Of a DNA stretch of 43,533 bases, positions 32,240 to 41,171 are shown piece after piece; position 1 is the first letter of the stretch, and each line of letters starts with the position of its first letter. Origin of the DNA: Bog-159 sp049511415 (GTDB lineage Bacteria > Acidobacteriota > Terriglobia > Bryobacterales > Bryobacteraceae); the NCBI GenBank assembly GCA_049511415.1, contig JBEKYC010000057.1:1-43533 (forward strand). Direction: 5' to 3'. Below the pieces are notes generated by a model. It was not told the DNA's origin and did not search any database. It saw nothing but the letters and a program-made list of their open reading frames with translations. A program made the position numbers and the translations under genes.

Positions 32240-34894
32240 TTAGCCCCGCTCCCCCGCGATCTGTCGCAACACATACGGCAAAATCCCGCCGTTGCGGTAG
32301 TATTCCACCTCCTGCGGCGTATCCACCCGCACAATCACCTCAAAAGATATCCCGTCCGCCTGCACGCGCGCCCGCCGCGCGCCCCCGTTCAGCGATTCTT
32401 TGACGCCCGAAACGCTGAACTGCTCGCGCCCCGTCAGCCCCAGACTGGCTGCGTTCTCGCCATCCAGAAATTGCAGCGGTAGCACCCCCATGCCCACCAG
32501 GTTCGTCCGGTGGATGCGTTCGAAACTCTCCGCGATCACCGCCTTCACGCCCAACAGCAGCACGCCCTTGGCCGCCCAATCCCGCGACGACCCGGATCCG
32601 TATTCCTTCCCCGCCACGATCGCCAGCGGCACGCCTTCCTGCTGATACTTCACCGAGGCATCGTAAATGTACATCTGCTCGCCGTCCGGCAGATGCTGTG
32701 TCCAGCCGCCTTCTGTTCCCGGCGCGAGTTGGTTGCGCAGCCGCACATTCGCCAGCGTGCCGCGCACCATCACTTCATGATTGCCGCGCCGCGCGCCGTA
32801 AGAATTGAAATCCGTCGGCTGCACTCCCTGCGCGATCAGATACCGTCCCGCCGGCGTATCCTTGCCAATCGATCCGGCCGGCGAAATATGATCGGTGGTG
32901 ATCGAGTCGCCCAGCAGCGCCAGCACGCGCATGCCGTCGAGATCCTGAATCGAAGTAGCCGGATCCACCATGTGGTCGAAATACGGCGGCCGCTTGATAT
33001 AAGTCGACGCATCCTCCCACGCGTAGCGATCGCCCGTCGGCACATGCATCCCGCGCCAGTTCGCGTCGCCTTCGAAAGCCTGCTCGTATTCCTGCTGGAA
33101 CATGTCCCGGTTGATCGACGCGCGCACCGTGGCCCGCACTTCTTCGTCGCTCGGCCAGATCTCCCGCAGATACACCGGCGCCCCCGCGGAGTCCTCGCCC
33201 AGCGGCTCGGTGGTGAGATCGATGTCGATGCGCCCGGCCAGCGCATAAGCCACCACCAGCGGTGGCGATGCCAGATAATTCGCTTTCACCTGCGCATTGA
33301 TGCGGCCCTCGAAGTTGCGATTGCCGCTCAGCACCGCCGCCACCGTCAGGTTCTCCTTTTGCACCGCCTCGGCGACCGCCTCGGGCAGCGGTCCGCTGTT
33401 GCCGATGCACGTCGTGCACCCGTAACCCACCAGGTGGAAATTCAGTGCTTCCAGGTACGGCATCAGGCCCGCCGCGCGATAGTAATCCGACACCACCTTC
33501 GAACCCGGCGCCAGGCTGGTCTTCACCCAGGGCTTGGACTTCAATCCGCGCTCCACGGCTTTCTTGGCCAGCAGACCCGCGCCCAACATCACCGACGGAT
33601 TCGAAGTATTCGTGCAGCTTGTAATAGCGGCAATCACCACCGCCCCATTATCAATTGTGGATTGGCTGCCGTTCGTCGCAATCGTCACCGGATGGTGCGC
33701 GCCGCCGAAAGCCGTCTCGAAATTCTTCTTCACGTCCGGCAGATTGACCCGATCCTGCGGACGCTTCGGCCCGGCCATGGATGTCGTAACGGTGCCCAGG
33801 TCCAGGTCCACCGTGTCCGCATAAACCGGATCCGCCGTCGCATCCGTGCGGAACAGTCCCTGCTCCTTGGTATAAGCTTCCACCAGCGCGATCAGACTCG
33901 CCTCCCGATTGGTGAAGCGCAGGTATTCGAGCGTCTCCGCGTCCACCGGGAAGAATCCCGCGGTCGCCCCGTACTCCGGCGCCATGTTGCCCACCGTGGC
34001 GCGATCCGCCAGGCTTAGCGCGCCGAGTCCCTGCCCGTAGAATTCCACGATCTTGCCCACTACGCCCTTCTTGCGCAGGATCTGCGTAATCGTCAACACC
34101 AGATCCGTGGCCGTGGTGCCTTCCCGCATGCGGCCATGCAGCTTGAATCCGATCACCGGCGGCAGCAGCATCGAGATCGGCTGGCCCAACATGCAGGCTT
34201 CCGCCTCGATCCCGCCCACGCCCCAGCCCAGCACGCCCAACCCGTTCACCATGGTCGTGTGCGAATCCGTGCCCACCAGCGTGTCCGGGTACGCTTCGTA
34301 GCCATCATCCGTCTTGCGCCGGAACACCACCGAAGCCAGATACTCCAGGTTCACCTGGTGGACGATCCCGGTATCCGGCGGCACCACGCGGAAATTCTCG
34401 AAAGCGGTCTGGCCCCACCGCAGCAGAGCATAGCGCTCGCGATTGCGCCGGAACTCCAGCATCGCGTTGAAATCGAAGGCGTCTGCTGTGCCGAAACGAT
34501 CCACCTGCACGGAGTGATCGATCACCAGGTCCGCCGGCAGCAGCGGATTGGCGCGCTTCGGATCGGCGCCCAGCGCGCTAAGCGCATCGCGCATGGCCGC
34601 CAGATCCACCACGCAGGGCACGCCGGTGAAATCCTGCAACAACACGCGCGCCGGCATGAAGCTGATTTCCTTGGCATCCGCGCCCGCCGCGCCCCGCGCG
34701 ACGTATTCGATGTCGGCCGCGTTCACGCGCCGCCCGTCTTCCTGCCGCAGCAGGTTTTCTAGCAGGATTTTACTGGCAAAAGGCAGGCGCGAAACATTGC
34801 CGATGCCTTGCGTTTCCAGTGCAGCGAGGCTGTGGATGCGGTACGCGGCATCGCCCACGCGCAACATGGACGCCGTTCCAAAACTGTTGGGCAT
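32240..34894 (-). CDS. acnA: Aconitate hydratase A
   Basis: 884 residues; isomerises citrate to isocitrate in the TCA cycle. The 4Fe-4S ligands are visible: AITSCTNTSNPSVMLGAGLL and GCTTCIGNSGPLPEAV supply three cysteines. VGTDSHTTMVNGLGVLGWGVGGIEAEA and the swivel-domain GSSRDWAAKGVLLLGVKAV are AcnA/IRP1-type signatures, as is the domain order 1-2-3 followed by 4. Full length, no oddity. It is the only gene between the porin (convergent, five bases apart) and the intergenic repeat. Confidence 0.97.
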   Translation of the reverse strand: MPNSFGTASMLRVGDAAYRIHSLAALETQGIGNVSRLPFASKILLENLLRQEDGRRVNAADIEYVARGAAGADAKEISFMPARVLLQDFTGVPCVVDLAAMRDALSALGADPKRANPLLPADLVIDHSVQVDRFGTADAFDFNAMLEFRRNRERYALLRWGQTAFENFRVVPPDTGIVHQVNLEYLASVVFRRKTDDGYEAYPDTLVGTDSHTTMVNGLGVLGWGVGGIEAEACMLGQPISMLLPPVIGFKLHGRMREGTTATDLVLTITQILRKKGVVGKIVEFYGQGLGALSLADRATVGNMAPEYGATAGFFPVDAETLEYLRFTNREASLIALVEAYTKEQGLFRTDATADPVYADTVDLDLGTVTTSMAGPKRPQDRVNLPDVKKNFETAFGGAHHPVTIATNGSQSTIDNGAVVIAAITSCTNTSNPSVMLGAGLLAKKAVERGLKSKPWVKTSLAPGSKVVSDYYRAAGLMPYLEALNFHLVGYGCTTCIGNSGPLPEAVAEAVQKENLTVAAVLSGNRNFEGRINAQVKANYLASPPLVVAYALAGRIDIDLTTEPLGEDSAGAPVYLREIWPSDEEVRATVRASINRDMFQQEYEQAFEGDANWRGMHVPTGDRYAWEDASTYIKRPPYFDHMVDPATSIQDLDGMRVLALLGDSITTDHISPAGSIGKDTPAGRYLIAQGVQPTDFNSYGARRGNHEVMVRGTLANVRLRNQLAPGTEGGWTQHLPDGEQMYIYDASVKYQQEGVPLAIVAGKEYGSGSSRDWAAKGVLLLGVKAVIAESFERIHRTNLVGMGVLPLQFLDGENAASLGLTGREQFSVSGVKESLNGGARRARVQADGISFEVIVRVDTPQEVEYYRNGGILPYVLRQIAGERG

Positions 34895-34937
34895 CTTTCT
34901 AGGATATCGCGTAGAGCGCTAATCCACTAAGCACCAC

Positions 34938-35034
34938 ATATTTTGGCCACAGATAAACACAGATAAACACCGATAAAACAGGTCTAACCGAGCGTCTTAT
35001 CCGTGTTCATCTGTGTTCATCTGTGGCCAAATAT
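34938..35034. repeat. 97-bp palindromic intergenic repeat with 10-bp sub-repeats
   Basis: The left arm (34938-34976) and right arm (34997-35034) are inverted copies. Each is built from a tandem 10-base unit (ACAGATAAAC on the left; GTGTTCATCT on the right) flanked by TTTGGCCAC/GTGGCCAAA; a 20-base loop separates them. The arms differ at three positions and one indel. Such CACAGATGAACAC-type units recur in unrelated bacterial genomes to my knowledge. The element lies between acnA and trpD and could fold into a long cruciform or RNA stem after trpD. Confidence 0.8.
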
Positions 35035-35041
35035 TCTTCCC

Positions 35042-36052
35042 TCAGAACCCCACCAAAGCCTCCACCTTCCCCCGCGCCGCCCCCGAATCGATCGCCGCCC
35101 CTGCCAACTTCATGCCCTCCCCAAAATCCGCCGCCGCCCCCGCCGCCACCAAAGCCGCCGACGCATTCACCAGCACGATATCCCGCCCCGGACCGCGTCC
35201 GCCATCCAGAATCTCCCGCGCGATTTCCAGGTTGCGCGCCCGATCCCCGCCCTTGAGATCTTCCGGCCGCGCCCGCGGCACTCCAAAATCCTCCGGCTCC
35301 ACCGACCGCCGCGTCACCGCCCCATCCCGAATCTCGAACATCCAGGTCGGCCCTGTAGTGGTAATCTCGTCCAACCCGTCCGTCCCGTGCACTACAAAGC
35401 CGCGCGGCAATCCCAGCGACGCCAGCGCCCCCGCGATCAGTTCCGCGAAATGCGCGCTCGGCGCTCCCGCCAACTGCGCGCTCGCCCCCGCCGGATTCGT
35501 CAGCGGACCCAGCAGGTTGAACACCGTCCGCATCTTCAAATCCACCCGCACCGGATGCGCGTGCTTCGCCGCCGTGTGGATCGCTGGCGCAAACAAAAAA
35601 CCGATCCCGATCTCGCGGATCGCCCGTGCCGTTTCCGCCGGCGTCATCGGCACCCGCACGCCCATCGCCTCCAGCAGATCCGCGCTGCCGCACTGGCTCG
35701 ATATCGACCGGTTCCCATGCTTCGCCACGCGCACGCCCGCGCCCGCCACCACGAACGCCACCACCGTCGAAATGTTGAATGTGGAAAGCCCGTCGCCGCC
35801 CGTCCCGCAGGTGTCGATCAGCGCCTCGCCGTCAAGGCCTACCACCACCGGTTCTGCCATCTGCCGCATCGCCCGCGCGAATCCCACCAGTTCCTCGACG
35901 GTCTCGCCTTTCATGCGTAACGCCACCAGGAATCCCGCGATTTGCGCCTGCGTCGCCTCCCCGCTCAGGATCGAGTGCATGGCCTCGCGCGCTTCCTCGC
36001 TGGACAGATTGCGGCGCTCCGCGACACGATGCAGGTAGGCCAAAAGCGACAT
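35042..36052 (-). CDS. trpD: Anthranilate phosphoribosyltransferase
   Basis: 336 residues; joins anthranilate to PRPP in tryptophan synthesis. Signatures: LIDTCGTGGDGLSTFNIST (PRPP loop) near residue 80, VAKHGNRSISSQCGSADLLEAMGV, RTVFNLLGPLTNPA, and VHGTDGLDEITTTGPT. Length is standard. No other trp gene is nearby, so it stands outside a trp operon here. The palindromic repeat starts eight bases after its stop. Divergent from sucC, with 40 bases between the starts. Confidence 0.96.
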   Translation of the reverse strand: MSLLAYLHRVAERRNLSSEEAREAMHSILSGEATQAQIAGFLVALRMKGETVEELVGFARAMRQMAEPVVVGLDGEALIDTCGTGGDGLSTFNISTVVAFVVAGAGVRVAKHGNRSISSQCGSADLLEAMGVRVPMTPAETARAIREIGIGFLFAPAIHTAAKHAHPVRVDLKMRTVFNLLGPLTNPAGASAQLAGAPSAHFAELIAGALASLGLPRGFVVHGTDGLDEITTTGPTWMFEIRDGAVTRRSVEPEDFGVPRARPEDLKGGDRARNLEIAREILDGGRGPGRDIVLVNASAALVAAGAAADFGEGMKLAGAAIDSGAARGKVEALVGF

Positions 36053-36092
36053 GCTATAGTGGGTCTTAAGTCTAAGCTATCATAAGGCTTCC

Positions 36093-37253
36093 ATGAAAAT
36101 TCACGAGTATCAGGCCAAGGGTCTCCTGGGCCAATACAACGTCCCTGTGCCACGCGGCGAAGTGGCTTTTACGCCCGATGAGGCCGAGACTGCGGCTAAG
36201 AATCTGGGCGGCAGCGTGGTGGTGAAAGCCCAGATCCACGCCGGCGGCCGCGGCAAGGGCGGCGGCGTAAAAATCGCTAAAAGCGCGGCCGAAGCGGCCG
36301 GCATCGCCCGCGCCATGTTGGGCATGAAACTGGTCACCCACCAGACCGGTCCCGAAGGCCGCATTGTGCAGCGCTTGCTCATCGAGGAAACCCTTCCCAT
36401 CGAGCGCGAACTCTACCTCGGCATCGTGCTCGATCGCGCGCAGGGCAAACCGGTCTTTATGGCGTCGGCCGCCGGCGGCATGGAGATCGAAGAAGTCGCC
36501 GCCAAAACGCCCGAGCTGATCTTGAAGGAGTCCTTCGATCCCGGCCTCGGCCTCATGCCGTTCCAGGCCCGCAAACTGGCCTTCGGCATCGGCGTGCCGC
36601 CCGCCAGCGTGCCCAGCGCCTCCGCAGCCATGGCCGCCCTCACCCGCGCCTACGTCGCCTTGGATTGCTCCCTCGCCGAAATCAACCCCTTTATCCTCAC
36701 CAAAGAGGGCAAGGTCTACGCGCTCGACGCCAAAATCAATTTCGATGACAGCGCCCTTTACCGCCACAAGGAACTGCTGGAACTGCGCGACCTCAACGAG
36801 GAAGATCCGCTCGAAGTGGAAGCCTCTCGCTTCGGCATCAATTACATCAAGCTCGATGGCACCGTCGGCTGCATGGTCAACGGTGCGGGTCTCGCCATGG
36901 CCACCATGGACATCATCAAATACGCCGGCGGTAGCCCCGCAAATTTCCTGGACGTCGGCGGCGGCGCCAGCGCCGAGCAGGTAAAAAACGCCTTCCGCAT
37001 TCTGCTTTCCGACCCGCACGTGAAGGCCGTGCTGATCAATATCTTCGGCGGTATCCTGCGCTGTGACACGCTGGCCAACGGCGTCCTCGCCGCGGCCCGC
37101 GATTTGGCCATCGGCGCGCCCATCGTGGTGCGCATGGAAGGCACCAACGTCGATCTGGGCCGCCAGATTTTGCGCGATTCCGGTTTCAATTTCACCGTCG
37201 CCGACGGCATGCGCGACGCCGCCGAAAAAGTCGTCAAACTGGCGGCGCAGTAA
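36093..37253 (+). CDS. sucC: Succinyl-CoA synthetase beta subunit
   Basis: 386 residues with the ATP-grasp fold: MKIHEYQAKGLLGQYNVPVPRG at the start, VVKAQIHAGGRGKGGGVK for nucleotide binding, SLAEINPFILTKEGKVYALDAKINFDD for metal binding, and the C-terminal ligase domain NFLDVGGGA and NIFGGILRCD. With SucD it interconverts succinyl-CoA and succinate with ATP formation in the TCA cycle. It heads sucC-sucD-ndk; sucD follows 23 bases later with RBS AGAGGA. Confidence 0.97.
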   Translation: MKIHEYQAKGLLGQYNVPVPRGEVAFTPDEAETAAKNLGGSVVVKAQIHAGGRGKGGGVKIAKSAAEAAGIARAMLGMKLVTHQTGPEGRIVQRLLIEETLPIERELYLGIVLDRAQGKPVFMASAAGGMEIEEVAAKTPELILKESFDPGLGLMPFQARKLAFGIGVPPASVPSASAAMAALTRAYVALDCSLAEINPFILTKEGKVYALDAKINFDDSALYRHKELLELRDLNEEDPLEVEASRFGINYIKLDGTVGCMVNGAGLAMATMDIIKYAGGSPANFLDVGGGASAEQVKNAFRILLSDPHVKAVLINIFGGILRCDTLANGVLAAARDLAIGAPIVVRMEGTNVDLGRQILRDSGFNFTVADGMRDAAEKVVKLAAQ

Positions 37254-37276
37254 TAAGGATTTGGCAAGAGGAAAAG

Positions 37277-38143
37277 ATGAGTGTACTGGTTGATGAAAAA
37301 ACGCGCCTGATCGTGCAGGGGTTCACCGGCAAGGAAGGCACATTCCATGCCCAGCAGGCCATCGCCTACGGCACCAAAGTGGTCGGCGGCGTGGTCCCCG
37401 GCAAAGGCGGCGATAAACATTTAGATCTGCCCGTGTTCAACACCGTGGCGGATGCCGTCCGCGAAACCGGCGCCAACGCTACCGTGATCTTCGTGCCACC
37501 GCCCTTCGCCGCCGACGCCATCATGGAGGCTACCGAAGCCGGGCTGCCGCTGGTCGTCGCCATCACCGAAGGCATTCCCGCGCTCGACATGGTCAAGGTG
37601 TGGGCATTCTTGCAAGGCCGCCCCACCCGCCTGGTCGGACCCAATTGCCCCGGCGTCATCTCGCCCGGCAAATGCAAAATCGGCATCATGCCCGGCCACA
37701 TTCACAAACAAGGCCACGTGGGTGTCGTCTCCCGCTCCGGCACGCTGACTTACGAAGCCGTGGGGCAGTTGACCGGCCTCGGTATCGGCCAATCCACCTG
37801 CATCGGCATCGGTGGCGACCCTATCATCGGCACCACATTTCTCGACGCCCTGGAAATGTTTAACAACGATCCGGACACCCACGCCATCGTAATGATTGGT
37901 GAGATCGGCGGCAACGCCGAGGAGACCGCCGCCCAGTTCGTGAAAGAGCACGTGCGCAAACCCGTGGTCGGATTCATCGCCGGCCAGACCGCGCCCCCCG
38001 GACGCCGCATGGGCCACGCCGGCGCCATCATTTCCGGCGGATCGGGAGCCGCCGTCGATAAGATCCGGGCCATGCAGGACGCCGGCATCACCGTCTGTTC
38101 CTCGCCCGCCGAAATTGGAGAAAAGGTAAAGAGCCGTTTATGA
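37277..38143 (+). CDS. sucD: Succinyl-CoA synthetase alpha subunit
   Basis: 288 residues with the CoA-binding Rossmann domain (LIVQGFTGKEGTFHAQQAIAYG), SRSGTLTYEAVGQLT, GIGGDPIIGTTFLDALEMF and the active-site histidine near residue 246 in GRRMGHAGAIISGG, which carries the phosphoryl intermediate. Partner of SucC, in the same operon. Its stop overlaps the ndk start as ATGA, indicating translational coupling. Confidence 0.97.
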   Translation: MSVLVDEKTRLIVQGFTGKEGTFHAQQAIAYGTKVVGGVVPGKGGDKHLDLPVFNTVADAVRETGANATVIFVPPPFAADAIMEATEAGLPLVVAITEGIPALDMVKVWAFLQGRPTRLVGPNCPGVISPGKCKIGIMPGHIHKQGHVGVVSRSGTLTYEAVGQLTGLGIGQSTCIGIGGDPIIGTTFLDALEMFNNDPDTHAIVMIGEIGGNAEETAAQFVKEHVRKPVVGFIAGQTAPPGRRMGHAGAIISGGSGAAVDKIRAMQDAGITVCSSPAEIGEKVKSRL

Positions 38144-38565
38144 GCATTGAGCGCACATTTTCGATTATCAAGCCGGACGCCGTAGCGTCGGGCCACAGTG
38201 GCGAGATTCTGTCCACGCTGGAATTGGAAGGTTTCAAAATCCTGGCCCTGCGCATGACGCGCTTGAGCAAATTGCAGGCCGAGGGTTTCTACGCCGTGCA
38301 TCGCGAGCGCCCCTTTTTCGCCAGCCTGGTGAAGTTCATGATCGAAGGTCCCATCATCGTGATGGCGCTCGAACGGCAGGACGCCATCGCCCACCTCCGC
38401 GAGATCATGGGCGCCACCAATCCGGCCAACGCCGCCGAAGGCACCATCCGCAAGCGCTACGCCGAGTCCATCGAGCGCAACTGCATCCACGGCTCGGACG
38501 GCCCCGACACCGCCGCCGTCGAATTGGCCTATTTCTTCAGCACCCTGGACCTCGCCGGAATCTAA
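38140..38565 (+). CDS. ndk: Nucleoside diphosphate kinase
   Basis: 141 residues; balances nucleoside triphosphate pools. Signatures: ERTFSIIKPDAV at the start, FMIEGPIIVMALERQDAI, GATNPANAAEGTIRKRYA, and the phospho-histidine H117 in NCIHGSDGPDTA. It starts inside the last codons of sucD (four-base overlap). The pairing is sensible, since Ndk and succinyl-CoA synthetase physically and functionally cooperate in other bacteria. Confidence 0.96.
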   Translation: MSIERTFSIIKPDAVASGHSGEILSTLELEGFKILALRMTRLSKLQAEGFYAVHRERPFFASLVKFMIEGPIIVMALERQDAIAHLREIMGATNPANAAEGTIRKRYAESIERNCIHGSDGPDTAAVELAYFFSTLDLAGI

Positions 38566-38580
38566 GCACTGCTAGTCAAA

Positions 38581-39972
38581 TTGCTTATAATAGGGCCCTA
38601 TGCGACACGCTTTTTGGGTCTGCTCGGGACCCCGCTTTTCGCCTGTGCCGCCTGCTGCCAAACCTTCACAACGCTGGCTAATTTCAACGGCGCCAACGCC
38701 GCCTTTCCAAACGCTCCGCTGGTTCAGTGGACCGACGGCCGCCTGTACGGGACCACCGAGCAGGGCGGCGTCGAGCAAGCCGGCACTGTCTTCGGCATTG
38801 ACGCACAAGGCAACCTGACGACCGTATCTCTGTTCGATGGAGTCTATGGCCTCGTCAATCCGCACAGCGGCCTGGTCCTGGCCACGAACGGCAACTTTTA
38901 CGGAACAACTTTCTCGGGAGGTTTCTCTAGCTACGGTACGATTTTCGAGGGAACTCCGTCCACTGGTTTTATTCCCCTCTATCAATTCTGCCCCGAAACC
39001 CCGTGCGCCGATGGATCCAATCCTGTGACACCTCTGGTGCAGGCCACCAATTCGAATCTCTATGGCACAGCTCCGGCCGGTAGCGATGGGTTCGGAGGGA
39101 CCGCCCTGTTCGAACTCAATTCCAGCAACGCCTTTAGTGTTCTTGTGGGCTGCTGCGAAGATCAGGTTGGCGGCAATCTGATTCAAGCCCTAAACGGCGA
39201 CCTCTATGGCTTTGGCAGCATCGCGGGCGCCGCTCTTTATGGCGGAATTGTGAAGATCGCTTTAGACGGAAGCTATACGTCAGTGTATACGTTTACCGGA
39301 CCGCCCAGCGGTAGTAGGCCGTGCGGAGGGCTGGTCCAATCCGCCAACGGCGATTTCTACGGCGTGACCGAATACGGCGGCTCTATGGCCGGAGGCCGCG
39401 GCTACGGCACGGTTTTCAGAATGACGCCGGCGGGTGCGCTGACCGTATTGCACAGATTTCGCGGCGCCGACGGCTCGTACCCTTGCGGACCGCTGGTCGA
39501 GGCCACCGACGGCAACTTCTACGGCGCAACGCTATCGGGGGGAACGTACAACTACGGCACGATTTTCAAAATCACTCCGGCCGGCGTACTAACGAGCCTG
39601 CACACCTTCGATTTGACCGATGGCGAGTCGCCCGGCCCCCTTGTCCAGGCTACCGATGGTAACTTCTATGGAGTGGCCGACGGCGGAGATGATGGGTACG
39701 GCACGGCCTTCACCATAGCGACGGGCCTGGCGCCGTTCGTGAGGACGCTCCCCAGCGCCGGCGCAATCGGAACCACGGTAACGATCCTCGGCACAAACTT
39801 GACTGGCGCTACTAAGGTGACGTTCAACGGGATTCCGTCCGCATTCACCGTCAACTCGTCGGCCACCGCGATCACCACCACTGTACCCTCAGGCGCGACC
39901 ACTGGCACGGTCGAGGTCACGACGCCGGGCGCCACCCTATCCAGCAACACCTCTTTTCGTGTCTCGCATTAG
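38581..39972 (+). CDS. Secreted GloVer-repeat protein with C-terminal IPT/TIG domain, start region irregular
   Basis: Six to eight tandem GloVer repeats of the form PLVQATDGNFYGTTxxGG...YGTIFKITPAG fill residues about 25-385. They are followed by an IPT/TIG Ig-like domain (AIGTTVTILGTNLTGATKVTFNG) and no obvious anchor. Such proteins are exported and probably form beta-propeller-like or surface structures; function unknown. Start problem: the open frame begins with TTG 38581, inside a probable TATAAT -10 box (38586-38591). An ATG at 38600 is in another frame. One extra T in the TTTTT at 38611-38615 would join it into a proper signal peptide, MRHAFLGLLGTPLFACAACCQ. The gene is therefore either frameshifted or starts at TTG 38614. 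Confidence 0.75.
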   Translation: MLIIGPYATRFLGLLGTPLFACAACCQTFTTLANFNGANAAFPNAPLVQWTDGRLYGTTEQGGVEQAGTVFGIDAQGNLTTVSLFDGVYGLVNPHSGLVLATNGNFYGTTFSGGFSSYGTIFEGTPSTGFIPLYQFCPETPCADGSNPVTPLVQATNSNLYGTAPAGSDGFGGTALFELNSSNAFSVLVGCCEDQVGGNLIQALNGDLYGFGSIAGAALYGGIVKIALDGSYTSVYTFTGPPSGSRPCGGLVQSANGDFYGVTEYGGSMAGGRGYGTVFRMTPAGALTVLHRFRGADGSYPCGPLVEATDGNFYGATLSGGTYNYGTIFKITPAGVLTSLHTFDLTDGESPGPLVQATDGNFYGVADGGDDGYGTAFTIATGLAPFVRTLPSAGAIGTTVTILGTNLTGATKVTFNGIPSAFTVNSSATAITTTVPSGATTGTVEVTTPGATLSSNTSFRVSH

Positions 39973-39993
39973 GGGGGCGCGATTCATCCCGCG

Positions 39994-40009
39994 CGGGGCT
40001 TCCGCCCCG
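39994..40009. other. GC-rich hairpin after the GloVer gene
   Basis: CGGGGC-TTCC-GCCCCG, a 6-bp stem 22 bases after the GloVer stop, without a T-run. It may be a weak terminator or a spacer before hicB. Confidence 0.3.
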
Positions 40010-40016
40010 ACTTGGT

Positions 40017-40214
40017 ATGATTACATCGATGCCCCAACTAAGCTTGACGGCGGTGTATATGAAGGTGCCGGAAGGCTACGTGGCTTTCGTCGAAGAGCTG
40101 CCTGGAGCGAACACCCAAGGTCAGACGCTCGAAGAAGCCCGCGCCAATCTGCAGGAAGCCATTGCCATGGTCCTGGATGCCAACCGTGAACTGGCGGAAT
40201 CCCGCCCGGCTTAG
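40017..40214 (+). CDS. HicB-like antitoxin-fold protein, no HicA partner seen
   Basis: 65 residues with the partial RNase H-like HicB fold: LTAVYMKVPEGYVAFVEELPGANTQGQTLEEARANLQEAIAMVLDANRE. It lacks the C-terminal DNA-binding extension of full-length HicB. No HicA-type toxin lies on either side. Free-standing short HicB-like proteins are common in bacteria. ATG 40017 gives the best fit; ATG 40029 is possible. Its stop overlaps the convergent methyltransferase remnant by four bases. Confidence 0.75.
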   Translation: MITSMPQLSLTAVYMKVPEGYVAFVEELPGANTQGQTLEEARANLQEAIAMVLDANRELAESRPA

Positions 40215-40771
40215 CGCTCGCCCGTATCCGCCCCTGACCCCTTCTCCGCCACACAAAACACCGACGTCGGCGCCACCTGCTTATAATGCCTGTCCCGATG
40301 ATAATAGAGGTTCCATTGAAACCCCCGGCAAAGCAAATAATCCGCGGCCGCCACCACCCGGCTGTTTAAATTCAATCCCAAACCAACCGCCCGGCTGAAC
40401 AGTTGCGCCCCTGGAAACGCGCAGTACCGCTCCCGGATCACCCGGAATCCCAGCGATGCGAGCTTTTCCCGCAGCCATTCCGGCGGCAATCCCCGCTCGT
40501 TGCGCGTCAGCGCCCCGCGCGCCTGCCGCCAATCGCCCATCGTGCAGATCGGCTCCCGCAGCAGATAAATGCCCCCCGGTTCCAGCACCCGGCAAATCTC
40601 GCCCAGCACATGACTGACATTGGCGATATGGTGCAGAACCCCAAAAGTAACCGCCAGGTCAACCGAGCCATCCGCCAGATCGATATCCCCCAGAACGCCC
40701 GGCTTTCGATAGCGCGCCCGCGTGCCGTTGATCCGGTCGCTCCACCATTGTTCGGCCGGTTCGGTAGTGGG
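40211..40771 (-). pseudogene. Class I SAM methyltransferase remnant, 5' part lost
   Basis: The open frame encodes the second half of a methyltransferase-11 type domain: DLADGSVDLAVTFGVLHHIANVSHVLGEICRVLEPGGIYLLREP, then a normal C-terminus. Upstream it runs back through PTTEPAEQWWSDRING to a TAG at 40772-40774. No start codon with the missing SAM motif I (DxGxGxG) exists, so about 80-100 N-terminal residues are absent. The break coincides with the change to lower-GC DNA and with a possible insertion-sequence end at 40768-40787. I infer that a mobile element cut the gene; the missing half should lie beyond the window if the insertion is simple. Confidence 0.7.
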
Positions 40772-40787
40772 CTACTTTGACTTTCCA
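40768..40787. mobile_element. Possible insertion-sequence end at the island boundary
   Basis: TGGGCTACTTTGACTTTCCA at the junction of the truncated methyltransferase resembles the terminal repeats of some IS21-type elements (ccACTTTGAnTTTCCA pattern), recalled, not searched. No istA/istB gene is in the window and no second copy was seen, so this may be only a remnant. Confidence 0.3.
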
Positions 40788-40830
40788 CGGGCTTGACGCC
40801 CACCCCCCGAACATGTCACGCTGGTAGTGT

Positions 40831-41103
40831 ATGCGAAAGCCGTCAGGCAGAGAACCAGAAGACGAAGTGCAGGCCGGTTTCATGGCCGTACATAGATTAT
40901 TGGGCGACCTTCCGTCAATCGAACCAGAACCGGAGCCAGGACAGCCCGCAAGGTCCCTCAGATCCCAAATCCTATCGGACCTTGGCCGCGAAGGCGGCAA
41001 AATCGGCGGCAAGGCTCGCGCTGCAGGTATGACGCCCGAACAGCGCCGCCGAAGCGCTCGGAAGGCTGCTAGGGCACGCTGGTCCAAACTCAAGGCGTCC
41101 TGA
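40831..41103 (+). CDS. Small basic protein with GGKARAxxMTPEQRR motif
   Basis: 90 residues. The acidic/proline-rich first half is low complexity. The second half, GGKIGGKARAAGMTPEQRRRSARKAARARWSKLK, matches a short basic motif found in many small plasmid- and phage-borne proteins of unknown role. Likely nucleic-acid associated. No clear ribosome-binding site; first gene of the lower-GC island. Confidence 0.55.
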   Translation: MRKPSGREPEDEVQAGFMAVHRLLGDLPSIEPEPEPGQPARSLRSQILSDLGREGGKIGGKARAAGMTPEQRRRSARKAARARWSKLKAS

Positions 41104-41171
41104 TCGGACACCCAATACAGACTGCCATTCTGATCGCTTGTGGGGCTACAATATACCCCAGGAGATTTGCA

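Noticed and set aside
32510..34018. 502-codon open frame opposite acnA
   Set aside because: Low-complexity Arg/His composition and no recognisable motif; acnA is unambiguous.
40280..40295. TGCTTATAAT promoter-like sequence
   Set aside because: It lies inside the methyltransferase remnant and has no gene or -35 box correctly placed.
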